53,733 nt of DNA from Phycisphaerales bacterium Planc_01. Lineage in GTDB: Bacteria; Planctomycetota; Phycisphaerae; Sedimentisphaerales; Anaerobacaceae. The stretch is taken from contig LVBB01000153.1 of NCBI GenBank assembly GCA_001603075.1, forward strand, positions 1 to 53,733, written 5' to 3'. Positions 35,995 to 44,571 of this stretch are shown piece after piece (within the stretch, counting starts at the first letter, position 1; each line of letters begins with the position of its first letter). The translations under genes and the position numbers were made by a program. The notes beneath the pieces were generated by a model. It was not told the origin of the DNA. It did not search any database and worked only from the letters and a program-made list of their open reading frames with translations.

Positions 35995-36549
35995 TCAACG
36001 ATGGTTGGCCGTGCCGACGGAATCGGAGCGGGCCCGTTGATCGAAATCACCCGATCGCCCCAGCATTTGGCCGAGAGATCGGTTCAATTGGCGAATGTGA
36101 CGGTCTTCCTCGGCGATCATGGCGTCGATCATGCGGCGAGCGGCCGGATCGCAGGCAAACTCCTTGAGGCCGCGGTAGAAGATCCACACCGCTTCGGCCC
36201 TTCGGAGGGCATCGCGAACGATCTGCGTCGCATCTTCATAGCCGGCAAGCCCATTTTGGGAACCACAGCCGGGACCAAACCACGGCAGGCTTGCCATCAC
36301 GTGCGGATTGGACCGAACGTAGTTGTCCGGATCGAACGTGCCGAATTCCCCCGTTCTATCAGAGTATTCCTGTCGCAGACGGATCCAGGCACGCTCGTGC
36401 TTGACCCGCCAGGAGGCAAGATCATAGCAGAGGTCTCGTCGCCTCGCGTCGGCGAACTGCCCGGCCGCCCTCAGATAGAACTTCGCTGCTTTGTGTTCGA
36501 TCTCCTCAGCGATTCGGAGAATCTCGAAGACGTTGAACTGCGTATCCAC
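35995..36549 (-). CDS. Ferritin-like (rubrerythrin-type) di-iron protein
   Basis: A 184-residue helical protein with the two paired carboxylate/histidine motifs of ferritin-like diiron proteins: EEIEHKAAKFYLRAAGQF (about residues 14-31, ExxH pair start), KHERAWIRL (about 50-58), RRAEAVWIFYRGLKEF (about 115-131), and IAEEDRHIRQL (about 143-153, ExxH-type end). Rubrerythrin-type members handle peroxide or iron. The central proline/glycine-rich stretch (PWFGPGCGSQNGLAG) replaces the usual rubredoxin domain, so no rubredoxin is attached. Cytosolic. It ends the minus-strand run that began with the polyphosphate genes. Link to that island is by position only. Confidence 0.75.
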   Translation of the reverse strand: MDTQFNVFEILRIAEEIEHKAAKFYLRAAGQFADARRRDLCYDLASWRVKHERAWIRLRQEYSDRTGEFGTFDPDNYVRSNPHVMASLPWFGPGCGSQNGLAGYEDATQIVRDALRRAEAVWIFYRGLKEFACDPAARRMIDAMIAEEDRHIRQLNRSLGQMLGRSGDFDQRARSDSVGTANHR

Positions 36550-36752
36550 GTTGCTTGCTCCCGCAGGGCGTCGTTCGACCCTGCAAAAGGCCTTGTTTCG
36601 GGGGGTCCCTCCCCATCCGAAGGGATCGGACCGCTCTGTGGATACTACGGGGGGATTGCTAAACGAGCGTTAGCGTCCTGTTAGTTCTCGGCAAAGTCGC
36701 GATGGTCCGGTCCAACGGCGTTGAGCCGCCACCCGAGAGCCGATGCGGTCCA

Positions 36753-37133
36753 CTACGCCCCAGGACGATTGCTGCACATGGCGTTGAGCGAACTGACCTC
36801 CGCCGGTCGCAGACCAAGCGGAGTATCGAATTCGATGCCTACGGCGCACAACCCGGCCGCAGTTCGCTCGACCCGGCGTACCTCGCCCGTGCGCGTGATG
36901 CTGACCGTGGCCGTCGGATCGTCGCCTTCGAACCGCGGGATGCTGAAGCGGACCGTCAGATGCTGGCCTTCGCGCGGGCACTCCTTGCCGGGCTCGCAGC
37001 TAAACCCGATCCCCCCGCTGGAGACATCGATCATCAGCCCCTGAGACAGCGTCTCGGTGAAGTCCTCGCTGAACCAGACCGGCCATTGGTACCCCAGTCG
37101 CTTCTCCTGTCGGCGTTCGTTGTGCTCATCCAT
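36753..37133 (-). CDS. PilZ domain protein
   Basis: A 126-residue single-domain protein with the c-di-GMP-binding PilZ pattern: RRQEKRLGYQ (RxxxR-type, about residues 7-16) and IDVSSGGIGFSCE ([DN]xSxxG, about 35-47), followed by the beta-barrel with RVERTAAGLCAVGIEF. PilZ proteins bind cyclic di-GMP and switch motility, secretion or polysaccharide output. Start ATG 37133 has GGAG nine bases upstream. TTG or ATG codons 5' are alternatives. It lies between the small zinc-type protein and the ferritin-like gene. No diguanylate cyclase is in the window. Confidence 0.85.
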   Translation of the reverse strand: MDEHNERRQEKRLGYQWPVWFSEDFTETLSQGLMIDVSSGGIGFSCEPGKECPREGQHLTVRFSIPRFEGDDPTATVSITRTGEVRRVERTAAGLCAVGIEFDTPLGLRPAEVSSLNAMCSNRPGA

Positions 37134-37321
37134 TCGTTGCATCTCCAAGTAGGTCGCGGTTCAGCCGTAGCATCGACCGATTGGCACGCCAACTTGACTG
37201 CGGAACCGCCGGCGCGGAGTCAGACAGGCCGATCCCGCGATATTTCCGCCCGGCCGGAATGCTTGCGGGTAGAAAATGATCCCTTGGGGGAAGAAGGGAG
37301 GCGATACGCCCTATAACACGA

Positions 37322-37480
37322 TCAGAGTCTGGTGGGTTTGCAGAGGCATTTGGCCCTGGCGGCAGCCCGGCCACATCTCTTGCATGCATATCTGGCGCCG
37401 CGCAGCAACTCCTTGTACGCCTCCGGATCCTCCTTGTGGAGGCCTTTCTTGACAAGCGTGCAGAGTTTCTTGGCGGCCAT
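37322..37480 (-). CDS. 52-residue putative zinc-binding protein
   Basis: A short gene with coding signs: ATG at 37480, GGGGAGG just upstream (spacing short, three to four bases), and a clean frame to TGA at 37322. The product begins MAAKKLCTLVKKGLHKED and has a lysine-rich basic N half, then CKRCGRAAARAKCLCKP. Cysteine spacing CxxC-x8-CxC suggests a zinc site. Basic and cysteine-rich small proteins of this look occur in several bacteria. I recall similar proteins ending in KCGR...LCKP, but I cannot name a family. It lies 122 bases downstream of ppk1 and before pilZ, in the same direction, so it may belong to the polyphosphate transcript. Binding to nucleic acid or polyphosphate is possible. 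Confidence 0.7.
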   Translation of the reverse strand: MAAKKLCTLVKKGLHKEDPEAYKELLRGARYACKRCGRAAARAKCLCKPTRL

Positions 37481-37602
37481 ACGCCTCCCCGGTCAACATC
37501 GTTCGATCCCCACCGCGATCGCGTGCGAAATACACAACAGGACCATACGAATCCACGAGCCACCGGTTCCGGAAAAAGGAGATCACCGAAGCGGACAGTG
37601 CG

Positions 37603-39747
37603 TCACTTCGGCCGCATCAGAGGCCGAAACGGACGGCTCGCGTGCTCCGCTGATCGCGCCGCGACCACGGCGTCACGATGGAATATCTCCTGCGCTCGGA
37701 CGGCACGTCCCTTGCGCACGACGCGACGGTAGTGCCCATCGTCCAGCAGCTCCCAGGCCTTGACATTGTCTCTGAAGAACGTCTTGAGAATGCCGACGAG
37801 GCGCCGCCGGATCCGTGCGTCCCGAACGGGAAACAGCAGTTCGAGCCGCCGGTCGAGATTCCGTCTCATCCAGTCGGCACTGCTGAGATAGACCTCCTCG
37901 TGGCCTCCGTTGGCGAAATACAGAATCCGGGCGTGCTCGAGATATCGGTCCACGATCGAGCGGACGGCGATCCGCTCGGAGAGCCCATGGACGCCGGGCC
38001 GCAGGCAACAGACTCCTCGAACATTGAGCTGGACGTCCACACCCGCACGGCTCGCCTCGTACAGCGCCTGACAGATGCCCTTGTCTTCGAGGGAGTTGAT
38101 CTTGGCCATAATCAGGCCCGGCCGATCCGGCGTCGAGACCTGGATCTCGCGTTCGATCAGTTCGGTCAGTCTCGTGCGAAGGTCCGTGGGCGCGATGACC
38201 AGTTGCTGCCATTCGACCGCCTCGGAGAGCCCGGTGAGCAGATTGAAGAACGCCGCAACGTCCGAGGCCAGTTCGTCGTCGCAGGTCATCAGCCCGATAT
38301 CGGAGTAGAGCCTGGCCGTCCGATCGTTGTAGTTGCCCGTGCCCAGATGGACGTACCGGCGAATGCGGGCCGCCTCACGACGGATCACAAGAAGGGCCTT
38401 GGCATGGGTCTTGAGCCCGGCAATGCCGTAGATCACGTGACACCCCGCATCCTCCAACTGCCGGGCCCAGTTGACGTTCTTGGCCTCATCGAAGCGCGCC
38501 TTCAGCTCCACCAAAACGGTGACCTCCTTGCCGTTCTCCGCCGCCCGGGCCAGGGCACGGACGACAGGCGACTGTCCGCTGGTCCGGTAGAGAGTCTGCT
38601 TGATCGCCAGGACAGCCGGGTCCTCCGCCGCCATCTGCACGAGCTCGACAACCGGATCGAATCGCTCGTAGGGATGAAACAGCATCACGTCACGTTCCTG
38701 GATCGCCGGCCAGAGTTCCTCGGCGCCGATCAGGTCCGCCGGCTCCTGCGGGGGCCATTCGCCGGCGCAGAGGTCCTGCACCGGCGGGATGTCGATCAAC
38801 TGCATCAGGGCCCGTGCATCGAGCAGACCGTCGATCTCGTACACGTCGTGATGCAGCAGCCGCAGCGTCGAAGTGAGCCACTGCCGGACGCGAGGATTAG
38901 GCCGGGCGCTGATCTCCAGGCGGATCACGCCCCGATGCTTTCGTGCGTGCACCGCATCCTGAACCGTGCTGAGCAGGTCGGCCGCCTCGTCCTCCTGGAT
39001 CGACACATCGGCATCGCGCGTGATGCGGAAGACCGCCGCCTCGCTGACCCGGCATCCGCCGAACATCGCGCGAGCATTGTCGATGATGATCTCCTCCAAA
39101 GGCGCGACGTAAACGCCCTTCTCGGCCGGGATGTTCACGAACCGCGGCAGCGAGACGGGAACGGGGACCACCACCAGCTTCTGCGGCGACGGTTCGCTTC
39201 GCGACGTGCAGACCAGCAGCGCTACGAACAGTTGCAGCCCCGGCAGCAGCGGGCACGGATCGAGGTCCTCCACCGCCAGCGGCGTCAATACCGCCAGCAT
39301 CTCGCTTGCGAAGAAGCGGGCGAGAAACTGACGCTGTTTGGCCGTCCACTCGTCCCGTCGCACCAGGTGGAAATCGTGCGCCTCCAGTTCTTTGAATGCC
39401 TCGGTGACGGCGGCCGTCTGCTGGGCCACCATCTCCTGGACCTTGCCGCTGATGAAGAACAACTGCTGGGCGGGCGTCAGACCGCTGGCGTCCTTCTTCC
39501 GCACGCCGGCCGCCTTCTGCTGCTTGAGGCCGGCCACGCGAATCATGAAGAATTCGTCAAGATTGGAGCTGACGATCGACAGAAACTTCAGCCGTTCGCC
39601 CAGCGGCACGGCCCGGCTGCGCCCTTCCTGGAGGACCCGGTCGTTGAACTCGAGCCAGCTCAACTCGCGATTGATGAACCACTCCGCCGATTTCAGATCG
39701 TTCTTCTTTGCCATAGCACTCGCAAGCATTTCGTTGGGGCCGTTCAC
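37603..39747 (-). CDS. ppk1: Polyphosphate kinase 1
   Basis: A 714-residue PPK1 that polymerises ATP gamma-phosphate into polyphosphate and can run in reverse. N domain: RELSWLEFNDRVL (about residues 27-39) and RLKFLSIVSSNLDEFFMIRV (53-72). Middle domain: HPYERFDPVVELV. First catalytic-histidine motif GLKTHAKALLVIRRE (about 446-460). Nucleotide-binding/metal block TGNYNDRTARLYSDIGLMT (about 470-488). The second conserved histidine region is LEHARILYFANGG (about 608-620). Length is near the usual 690-720. The GTG at 39747 forms a GTGA overlap with the ppx stop, implying coupling. ATG at 39714 is the alternative start. It is the last enzyme gene of the polyphosphate cluster. Confidence 0.96.
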   Translation of the reverse strand: MNGPNEMLASAMAKKNDLKSAEWFINRELSWLEFNDRVLQEGRSRAVPLGERLKFLSIVSSNLDEFFMIRVAGLKQQKAAGVRKKDASGLTPAQQLFFISGKVQEMVAQQTAAVTEAFKELEAHDFHLVRRDEWTAKQRQFLARFFASEMLAVLTPLAVEDLDPCPLLPGLQLFVALLVCTSRSEPSPQKLVVVPVPVSLPRFVNIPAEKGVYVAPLEEIIIDNARAMFGGCRVSEAAVFRITRDADVSIQEDEAADLLSTVQDAVHARKHRGVIRLEISARPNPRVRQWLTSTLRLLHHDVYEIDGLLDARALMQLIDIPPVQDLCAGEWPPQEPADLIGAEELWPAIQERDVMLFHPYERFDPVVELVQMAAEDPAVLAIKQTLYRTSGQSPVVRALARAAENGKEVTVLVELKARFDEAKNVNWARQLEDAGCHVIYGIAGLKTHAKALLVIRREAARIRRYVHLGTGNYNDRTARLYSDIGLMTCDDELASDVAAFFNLLTGLSEAVEWQQLVIAPTDLRTRLTELIEREIQVSTPDRPGLIMAKINSLEDKGICQALYEASRAGVDVQLNVRGVCCLRPGVHGLSERIAVRSIVDRYLEHARILYFANGGHEEVYLSSADWMRRNLDRRLELLFPVRDARIRRRLVGILKTFFRDNVKAWELLDDGHYRRVVRKGRAVRAQEIFHRDAVVAARSAEHASRPFRPLMRPK

Positions 39748-41315
39748 GGCCGGATCGCTTCCTCCAGCCGCACGTCCAGACCATAGATATCCAGCATCAT
39801 GTCCGCCACGTCGGCGATCGCCCTGCGTTCGAGCGTGAAATCACCGCCGGCCTTGACGGAAACGACCAGGCCGTTGCCGTCGATACGGGACTCGAGCGTC
39901 TGGATCTGCTGCGTCCGGCTGCTGTCCAGCGACTCGGCGATCCGCAACAGCGCCGCCAGCTTGTTCACGATCATCCGACGCTCGCGCGGCAGAGAAATGT
40001 AGTCCAGGTGCGAAGGTTTCGGCCGGCTGCGACGATGATAGCGCGCCACGTTGGCCACCACGGCCAATTCGTCCTGGGTCAGTCCGACGATCTCCGAGTT
40101 GACGATCAGGTAGAAGCTATGCTTGTGATGGGCCCGGCTGGCCACGAAGGTCCCGATCTCATGCAGGATGGCGGCCACCTCCAGCAGGAGCCGGTGACGC
40201 TCGCCCAGTCGGTGCTCGCCGGTCAGTTGATCGAACAGTTGCACCGCCAGGGAGCGCGTCTGCTCGGCGTGCGCCACGTCCACCTGGTATTTCTCCGCGA
40301 TGCCCTGGGCCGACTGGATGATCTCCCGATACGCCGCGTCGTCCTTGGTGCCCGCCGCGTCGCGCGCCAACGCCAGGAGCAGGCCGTCACGCATCGACAC
40401 ATCCGTTACGATCATCCGCTTGGCCCGCGTCGCCTCCAGCAGGACCTGGTAGACCAGCAGGGCCGGCGTGATCGTCTCGGCATCCGTATAGGGCAACTGA
40501 TACGAGCGCGCCAGCTCATCGGCCGTCAGGGGCCGGCAGCGATCGAGCAGCTCGCTCAAGGCCTCGGCCGACACCGCTTCGAGACGGTCGGCGCCCAGAG
40601 GCCTGCCGACCTGGGCCGCCGCCCATCGCGCATCGCCACCGACGGCAATGAAGGTCTGCACACTCTTGAGCGGCAGCAGACTGCGAAAGGCCGAGATCGC
40701 GCTGGCAACCTGCCCCTGAATCAGACGAGCGGCCTGGCCGGCCCGCTCCCCCGTCGTCGCCAGCACCTCCTGCATGCGGACCGAGCCGGTGGGAAGGCTC
40801 TGCGACGCCGTGATCTCCCCCCGACTGAGCAGGTTCAGCACGGTGCTGCCGCCCCCGACCTCCACCACCAGGGCCTTGCCTCGTCCGAGCAGCTTCTCGC
40901 CCACCGCTTCGCGCACCGCCGAGACGGTGAGCCGCCCTTCTTCGGTCACGCTGATGATCGAGACTTCCAGTCCGGCGGCCATCAGGACACGGTCGACGAA
41001 GGTGTCGCCGTTGGCAGCCTCGCGCACGGCGCTGGTCGCCACCGCACGGACGCGATGGACTCCGTACGTGTTCAGGACGTGACGGTAATCCCGCAGAATC
41101 CCCACGGCGCTGCGCAGGGTCTCGGCGCGGATCTGACCGCTGCGGAACACGTCCTGCCCGAGACGCACGGCCCGACGGAGCCGCTCGAGGATCTCGACCC
41201 GGCCGTCAGGCAACACCTGCCCGATCATCATGCGAATGGAATTGGAGCCGATGTCGATGACTGCCATGATCTCGGCCGCACCGGGCGCCTTCGATCTGTC
41301 ATCTGTCGTCGCCAT
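39744..41315 (-). CDS. ppx: Ppx/GppA-family phosphatase with C-terminal HD-type domain
   Basis: A 523-residue ASKHA-fold exopolyphosphatase or pppGpp phosphatase. Phosphate 1: AVIDIGSNSIRMMIG (about residues 18-32). Catalytic-glutamate region: SVTEEGRLTVSAV (about 131-143). Phosphate 2: VVEVGGGSTVL (about 158-168, E replaces the usual D before GGG). Then TFIAVGGDARWAA. The C-terminal helical domain (about 310-500) has ILHEIGTFV, HHKHSFYLIVNS and ARYHRR. This is the Ppx-type HD module where HD has become HE, as usual in the family. Ppx and PPK overlap by GTGA. ATG at 41315 has AGCAGG upstream. Whether polyphosphate or pppGpp is the main substrate cannot be read. Confidence 0.93.
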   Translation of the reverse strand: MATTDDRSKAPGAAEIMAVIDIGSNSIRMMIGQVLPDGRVEILERLRRAVRLGQDVFRSGQIRAETLRSAVGILRDYRHVLNTYGVHRVRAVATSAVREAANGDTFVDRVLMAAGLEVSIISVTEEGRLTVSAVREAVGEKLLGRGKALVVEVGGGSTVLNLLSRGEITASQSLPTGSVRMQEVLATTGERAGQAARLIQGQVASAISAFRSLLPLKSVQTFIAVGGDARWAAAQVGRPLGADRLEAVSAEALSELLDRCRPLTADELARSYQLPYTDAETITPALLVYQVLLEATRAKRMIVTDVSMRDGLLLALARDAAGTKDDAAYREIIQSAQGIAEKYQVDVAHAEQTRSLAVQLFDQLTGEHRLGERHRLLLEVAAILHEIGTFVASRAHHKHSFYLIVNSEIVGLTQDELAVVANVARYHRRSRPKPSHLDYISLPRERRMIVNKLAALLRIAESLDSSRTQQIQTLESRIDGNGLVVSVKAGGDFTLERRAIADVADMMLDIYGLDVRLEEAIRP

Positions 41316-41354
41316 AATCAACCTGCTCGATCCGCGCCACAACTCGAAATGGCG

Positions 41355-42728
41355 TCATCCCTGCCTGCCGGCCACCTTCAACTCCAGAAGCCGTCCGAAG
41401 GCTTCGCTGAACAGATCCGCCTTCTTGGCCGCTGCGGCCAGTTCCGCGTCGGCCGGACCTCGCACGTCGCAGGTCATGACAACCCGGCAATCCGACGCCT
41501 GGCACACGATGCCTCGCACAACGCGGTTGTGGCTGCGGTCAAGTCCGTCGGCCACCCGGAGAATGCCCGCCAGCACCCGGACGCAACGCTGTTCGGCGTC
41601 GCTGAGGTTCCCGTAGTACTTGTGCCGCACATCCGGCAGCGCCTTGCGGTGGTACCGGGCGATCAGCGCGATCATCTGACGCTCCGACCGCCGAAACGGA
41701 AGCCTGGGATCGGACACGATCAGCTTCATCGCCGTCTTGTGGTGCCCCTGGGGGCCTTCCACCCAGCCGATGTCATGCAGCAGTGCCGCACAGTGAAGCC
41801 GGAATCGCTCCTCGGGACCCATCTGATGGACCTCTTTGAGGGCGTCGAAGATCTCCAGGGCCAGCTTCGTCACCTGATGGGTGTGTTCGCGCTCGTATTG
41901 ACAGTCACTGGCCAGGACCAGGACGGCCTCCAGACGTTTGTCGGACCGCTCGTCCCCGCCGGTCCCGGCCAATACGTCGTCCTGAAGCTGGTCGAGGCTC
42001 TTGCCTTTGCGGAAGACGTCGATGAACTCGCCCGGCAACCCTGCGGCGTGAACGGCCCGGGCCACCCGGTCGATATCGTAAGGGACACGACGGTGCCCCA
42101 CCTTCAGATTCTCGCCGGAGAACTCCAGCACCGCATACGAGGCCCGCCAGTCGCCGGCTTCCGGCCGCCCCACACTGCCCGGGTTGACGAACCACACATC
42201 GTCGATATGGCGGACGAACGGCTCGTGCGAATGCCCACAGACCACGACGTCTGCCTGGGCGAACCGGGCCAGCTCGCCGAAACGCTGTCGGGACGTATCG
42301 GAGTTCAGCAGCTCATCGATCGAGGCCGGACTGCCGTGGACCAGCAGCACGTCGAGTCCGCCGACCATGCGGCGGGCCTGCTCCGGCAGTGACGTGAGAA
42401 AGTCCCGGCCGGCGGCATCGAGATGCGCATCGTTCCACTGGAACGCGATATACTTGGCCGGAGGCTTCTTGCGCTTCCACTTGTCCCGCTTGCGCGCGAA
42501 ATCGAGGACTTTTCGATCGTAGTTGCCCACAATATTGACCTTCGCCACCTCGCGAAGCCGTCCGAGGACCTCGTTCGGGAACGGCCCATACCCCAGCATG
42601 TCTCCGAGGTTCCATATCTCGGCGACCTCGCGGTGCGCCGCATCGTCGAGAACGGCCTCCAGCGCGGGCAGATTGCCGTGGACGTCACTGAGCAGAGCTA
42701 TCGTTTTCGATCTCTTCTTCCGTGCCAT
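41355..42728 (-). CDS. Calcineurin-type metallophosphoesterase fused to an HD domain
   Basis: A 457-residue protein. Residues about 1-225 are a YfcE/MJ0936-type phosphoesterase: LLSDVHGNLPALEAVL (about 11-26, D and H metal ligands), WNLGDMLGYGPFPNEV, VGNYDRKV (GNxD), LVHGSP and VVCGHSHEPFV with VNPGSVGRPE. Residues about 255-457 are an HD domain: YEREHTHQV (about 281), CAALLHDIGWVEG (about 312-324), HHKTAMKLIVSDPRLPFRRSER (start about 328) and IALIARYHRKALP (about 352-364). The same motifs recur in the stand-alone HD gene and, with HE, in Ppx. It overlaps the CHAD gene by 44 bases at its start. Diesterase or nucleotide/polyphosphate hydrolysis is inferred. Confidence 0.88.
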   Translation of the reverse strand: MARKKRSKTIALLSDVHGNLPALEAVLDDAAHREVAEIWNLGDMLGYGPFPNEVLGRLREVAKVNIVGNYDRKVLDFARKRDKWKRKKPPAKYIAFQWNDAHLDAAGRDFLTSLPEQARRMVGGLDVLLVHGSPASIDELLNSDTSRQRFGELARFAQADVVVCGHSHEPFVRHIDDVWFVNPGSVGRPEAGDWRASYAVLEFSGENLKVGHRRVPYDIDRVARAVHAAGLPGEFIDVFRKGKSLDQLQDDVLAGTGGDERSDKRLEAVLVLASDCQYEREHTHQVTKLALEIFDALKEVHQMGPEERFRLHCAALLHDIGWVEGPQGHHKTAMKLIVSDPRLPFRRSERQMIALIARYHRKALPDVRHKYYGNLSDAEQRCVRVLAGILRVADGLDRSHNRVVRGIVCQASDCRVVMTCDVRGPADAELAAAAKKADLFSEAFGRLLELKVAGRQG

Positions 42729-43770
42729 GGATCGGCTCGTCCTGTGTAGCGGGATGGGGTTGCGGCGCGATCTCTACGTATGTTTCCAGCATCGTCTCCA
42801 GGTCGCTCCAGAACCGCTCGTCGTCGAGGCGCCGCCAGCACTCGACGAGTTCCGCAAAGACCTGTCGGCGGTGGTTCGCCCGCTCGGTCCGAATGAATTC
42901 GAGTCCGGGTTGCAGGAACCGATGGAACGGCCGGGCCTGCCCGAAATACTCGATGGTCCGGTCCCGTTCCCGCTCCATAAACGTTCCCAGATTCGTTACC
43001 CAGACGTCGCAATCGTGAATGTCGCCCAGAAGCGATTGCAGCGTCTTGACGGTCTTGATCGCGCCGGCAAGCAACCCGTCGAACGCCGGAATGCAGACCT
43101 CCATCGTATACCGCAGCTTCTTGGCGGCGATTCGGACCCGATGGTGGCCGGCGGCATCGTCCGGATCGTCCAGCACCGGCGCCGTCGTCAATAGATCGCG
43201 CTGGCGCCGCAGGATGTGTGCGGCCGCCCGCGCGAAGACCACAGGACTCTGCAAGGGCACGCTCTGCGTCCGCAGCAGGAAGCGGGCCCTTTCGATCTCG
43301 CCGTGCATCTCGGCCAGCAGGTCGCCCTTGTTCAGCGCATCCAGGGTCTCGACGGCCTCGGGTTGGGCGGCCAGGCGGTCCTGGCGAAGCCGCAGCAACA
43401 GTCGCTCGATCCCAGGGCGATGCGTTCGGTCCTTCTCCTCCAGGCCGGCCAGAAAGCCTTCCACGAACGCGATGTGCACGTCCAGGTCCCGCGCCGGGCC
43501 CAGGCCCCGCGTCAGCCCCCGGAGTCGCTTGCGCCACCGGCCCACCTTCTTCGCATCGAAGCAGTCGGCGAACATCCCCAGCGCAACGCGCAGCCGTCGC
43601 GACGCCACCCGTGCCTGGTGCACCGGCTCGATGTCCTCGTTTCGCCGGACGCCGGCCATCTGGGTCACCAGGGCGTCGAGCTGCCCGCTCAGATACTGAC
43701 AGGCCACGAGCCGACAGCTTGAATCGGCCGTCGTCACAGCAGCTTTGCGATGTTCCCGGTCTTCATCCAT
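42685..43770 (-). CDS. CHAD domain protein
   Basis: A 361-residue all-helical CHAD (conserved histidine alpha-helical) protein. Repeat 1 has VHQARVASRRLRVALGMF (about residues 51-68) and RRLRGLTRGLGPARDLDVHI (about 80-99). Repeat 2 has HHRVRIAAKKLRYTMEVCI (about 211-230) and LQSLLGDIHDCDVWV (about 246-260). The rows of basic residues plus conserved histidines form the polyphosphate-binding groove known for this family, and CHAD proteins associate with polyphosphate granules. An acidic C-terminal tail (GTEEEIENDSSAQ) is present. No CYTH domain is fused. ATG 43770 was chosen over an in-frame TTG at 43794. Gene overlaps the phosphoesterase-HD gene and lies 27 bases after the guanylate-kinase-like stop. 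Confidence 0.92.
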   Translation of the reverse strand: MDEDREHRKAAVTTADSSCRLVACQYLSGQLDALVTQMAGVRRNEDIEPVHQARVASRRLRVALGMFADCFDAKKVGRWRKRLRGLTRGLGPARDLDVHIAFVEGFLAGLEEKDRTHRPGIERLLLRLRQDRLAAQPEAVETLDALNKGDLLAEMHGEIERARFLLRTQSVPLQSPVVFARAAAHILRRQRDLLTTAPVLDDPDDAAGHHRVRIAAKKLRYTMEVCIPAFDGLLAGAIKTVKTLQSLLGDIHDCDVWVTNLGTFMERERDRTIEYFGQARPFHRFLQPGLEFIRTERANHRRQVFAELVECWRRLDDERFWSDLETMLETYVEIAPQPHPATQDEPIHGTEEEIENDSSAQ

Positions 43771-43797
43771 CGGTTCCAGCACCGTCCCGTCCAAGCA

Positions 43798-44538
43798 TCA
43801 GCCGATGAGGTCCTGCCCCCATGTCTCGACCCCGTCCGGCCGGTGGCCTTCCAGCAGGGCGGCAAACACCTGTATCGCCCTGCGCGCGTCGCCGATGGGG
43901 TGGTAGAATGCATCCCAGTTCTCGCTGTCTTCGCCGTCGTGGCAGGCGATGACGTGGTCGAACTGCCAGGCTTGCTGCATCTCGCCATAGGCGCTTTCGG
44001 CCCGGATCTCGATGTTCTCCAGATCTTTCTGCGAGAGAATCCCCTTCTGCCGCTTCGTGCGTCGCAGGAGCTTTCGCCGCATGACATCGGTGATGAACTC
44101 GGGCAGACACACGCTCGGGACGCGCCCTTTCAGCTCGATGATTTCCTCGCCTGTCAAGGGTGACAGGAAGACGCTCAGAGACGCGATGTCGTGCGCCCGA
44201 ACGAACTCGATCAACCCCGACCCAATGAACGGGTTGCCTTCGAAGAAGACATCGGACGCTGCCAACCTGCGTTTTAGGTTCCGGGTGTCCATCGCCTGCA
44301 AATCGTTTCGGACCGCAAAGACACGAAAGTGCGGCTGCTCGCGAAGGGCTTCAATCTCGTTGCGGCGGCGGAAATGGTAATCGATCCCGTCCACCTCGCC
44401 CGGACGCGGCGCACGGCTGTCGTACAGCACGAACCTGCTCAGCCGGCCGGCAATGTTCGGGTAGAATTTCTTCAACGCCGCATAGAGCGGCCCCTTGCCC
44501 ACACAGGATGGCCCCGAAAGAATGACCAGACGTCCCAC
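43798..44538 (-). CDS. Guanylate-kinase-like protein with altered P-loop
   Basis: A 246-residue P-loop protein of the guanylate kinase fold. The N terminus LVILSGPSCVGKGPLYAALKK corresponds to the usual GPSGVGKGT, but has C for G and P in place of the threonine/serine that binds magnesium. The nucleotide-binding block VLYDSRAPRPGEVDGIDYHF (about residues 37-56) matches the guanylate kinase TTRxPRPGExxGxDYxF, and FFEGNPFIGSGLIEF follows. The lid (RRKLLRRTKRQKG) is basic, and about 40 extra residues extend the C terminus. GTG start at 44538 is supported by the frame only. Catalysis may be lost or changed. It could use a different phosphate donor or be a binding protein. Position between HD and CHAD genes suggests a polyphosphate-linked role. 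Confidence 0.8.
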   Translation of the reverse strand: MGRLVILSGPSCVGKGPLYAALKKFYPNIAGRLSRFVLYDSRAPRPGEVDGIDYHFRRRNEIEALREQPHFRVFAVRNDLQAMDTRNLKRRLAASDVFFEGNPFIGSGLIEFVRAHDIASLSVFLSPLTGEEIIELKGRVPSVCLPEFITDVMRRKLLRRTKRQKGILSQKDLENIEIRAESAYGEMQQAWQFDHVIACHDGEDSENWDAFYHPIGDARRAIQVFAALLEGHRPDGVETWGQDLIG

Positions 44539-44571
44539 GGCGGTCTCTCAACAGCTTCTCGATTGCGTTAC

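Noticed and set aside
37310-37318. Extended -10 (TGTTATAGG) upstream of the PilZ gene
   Set aside because: Only 4/6 in the hexamer and no -35. Too weak to list as a feature.
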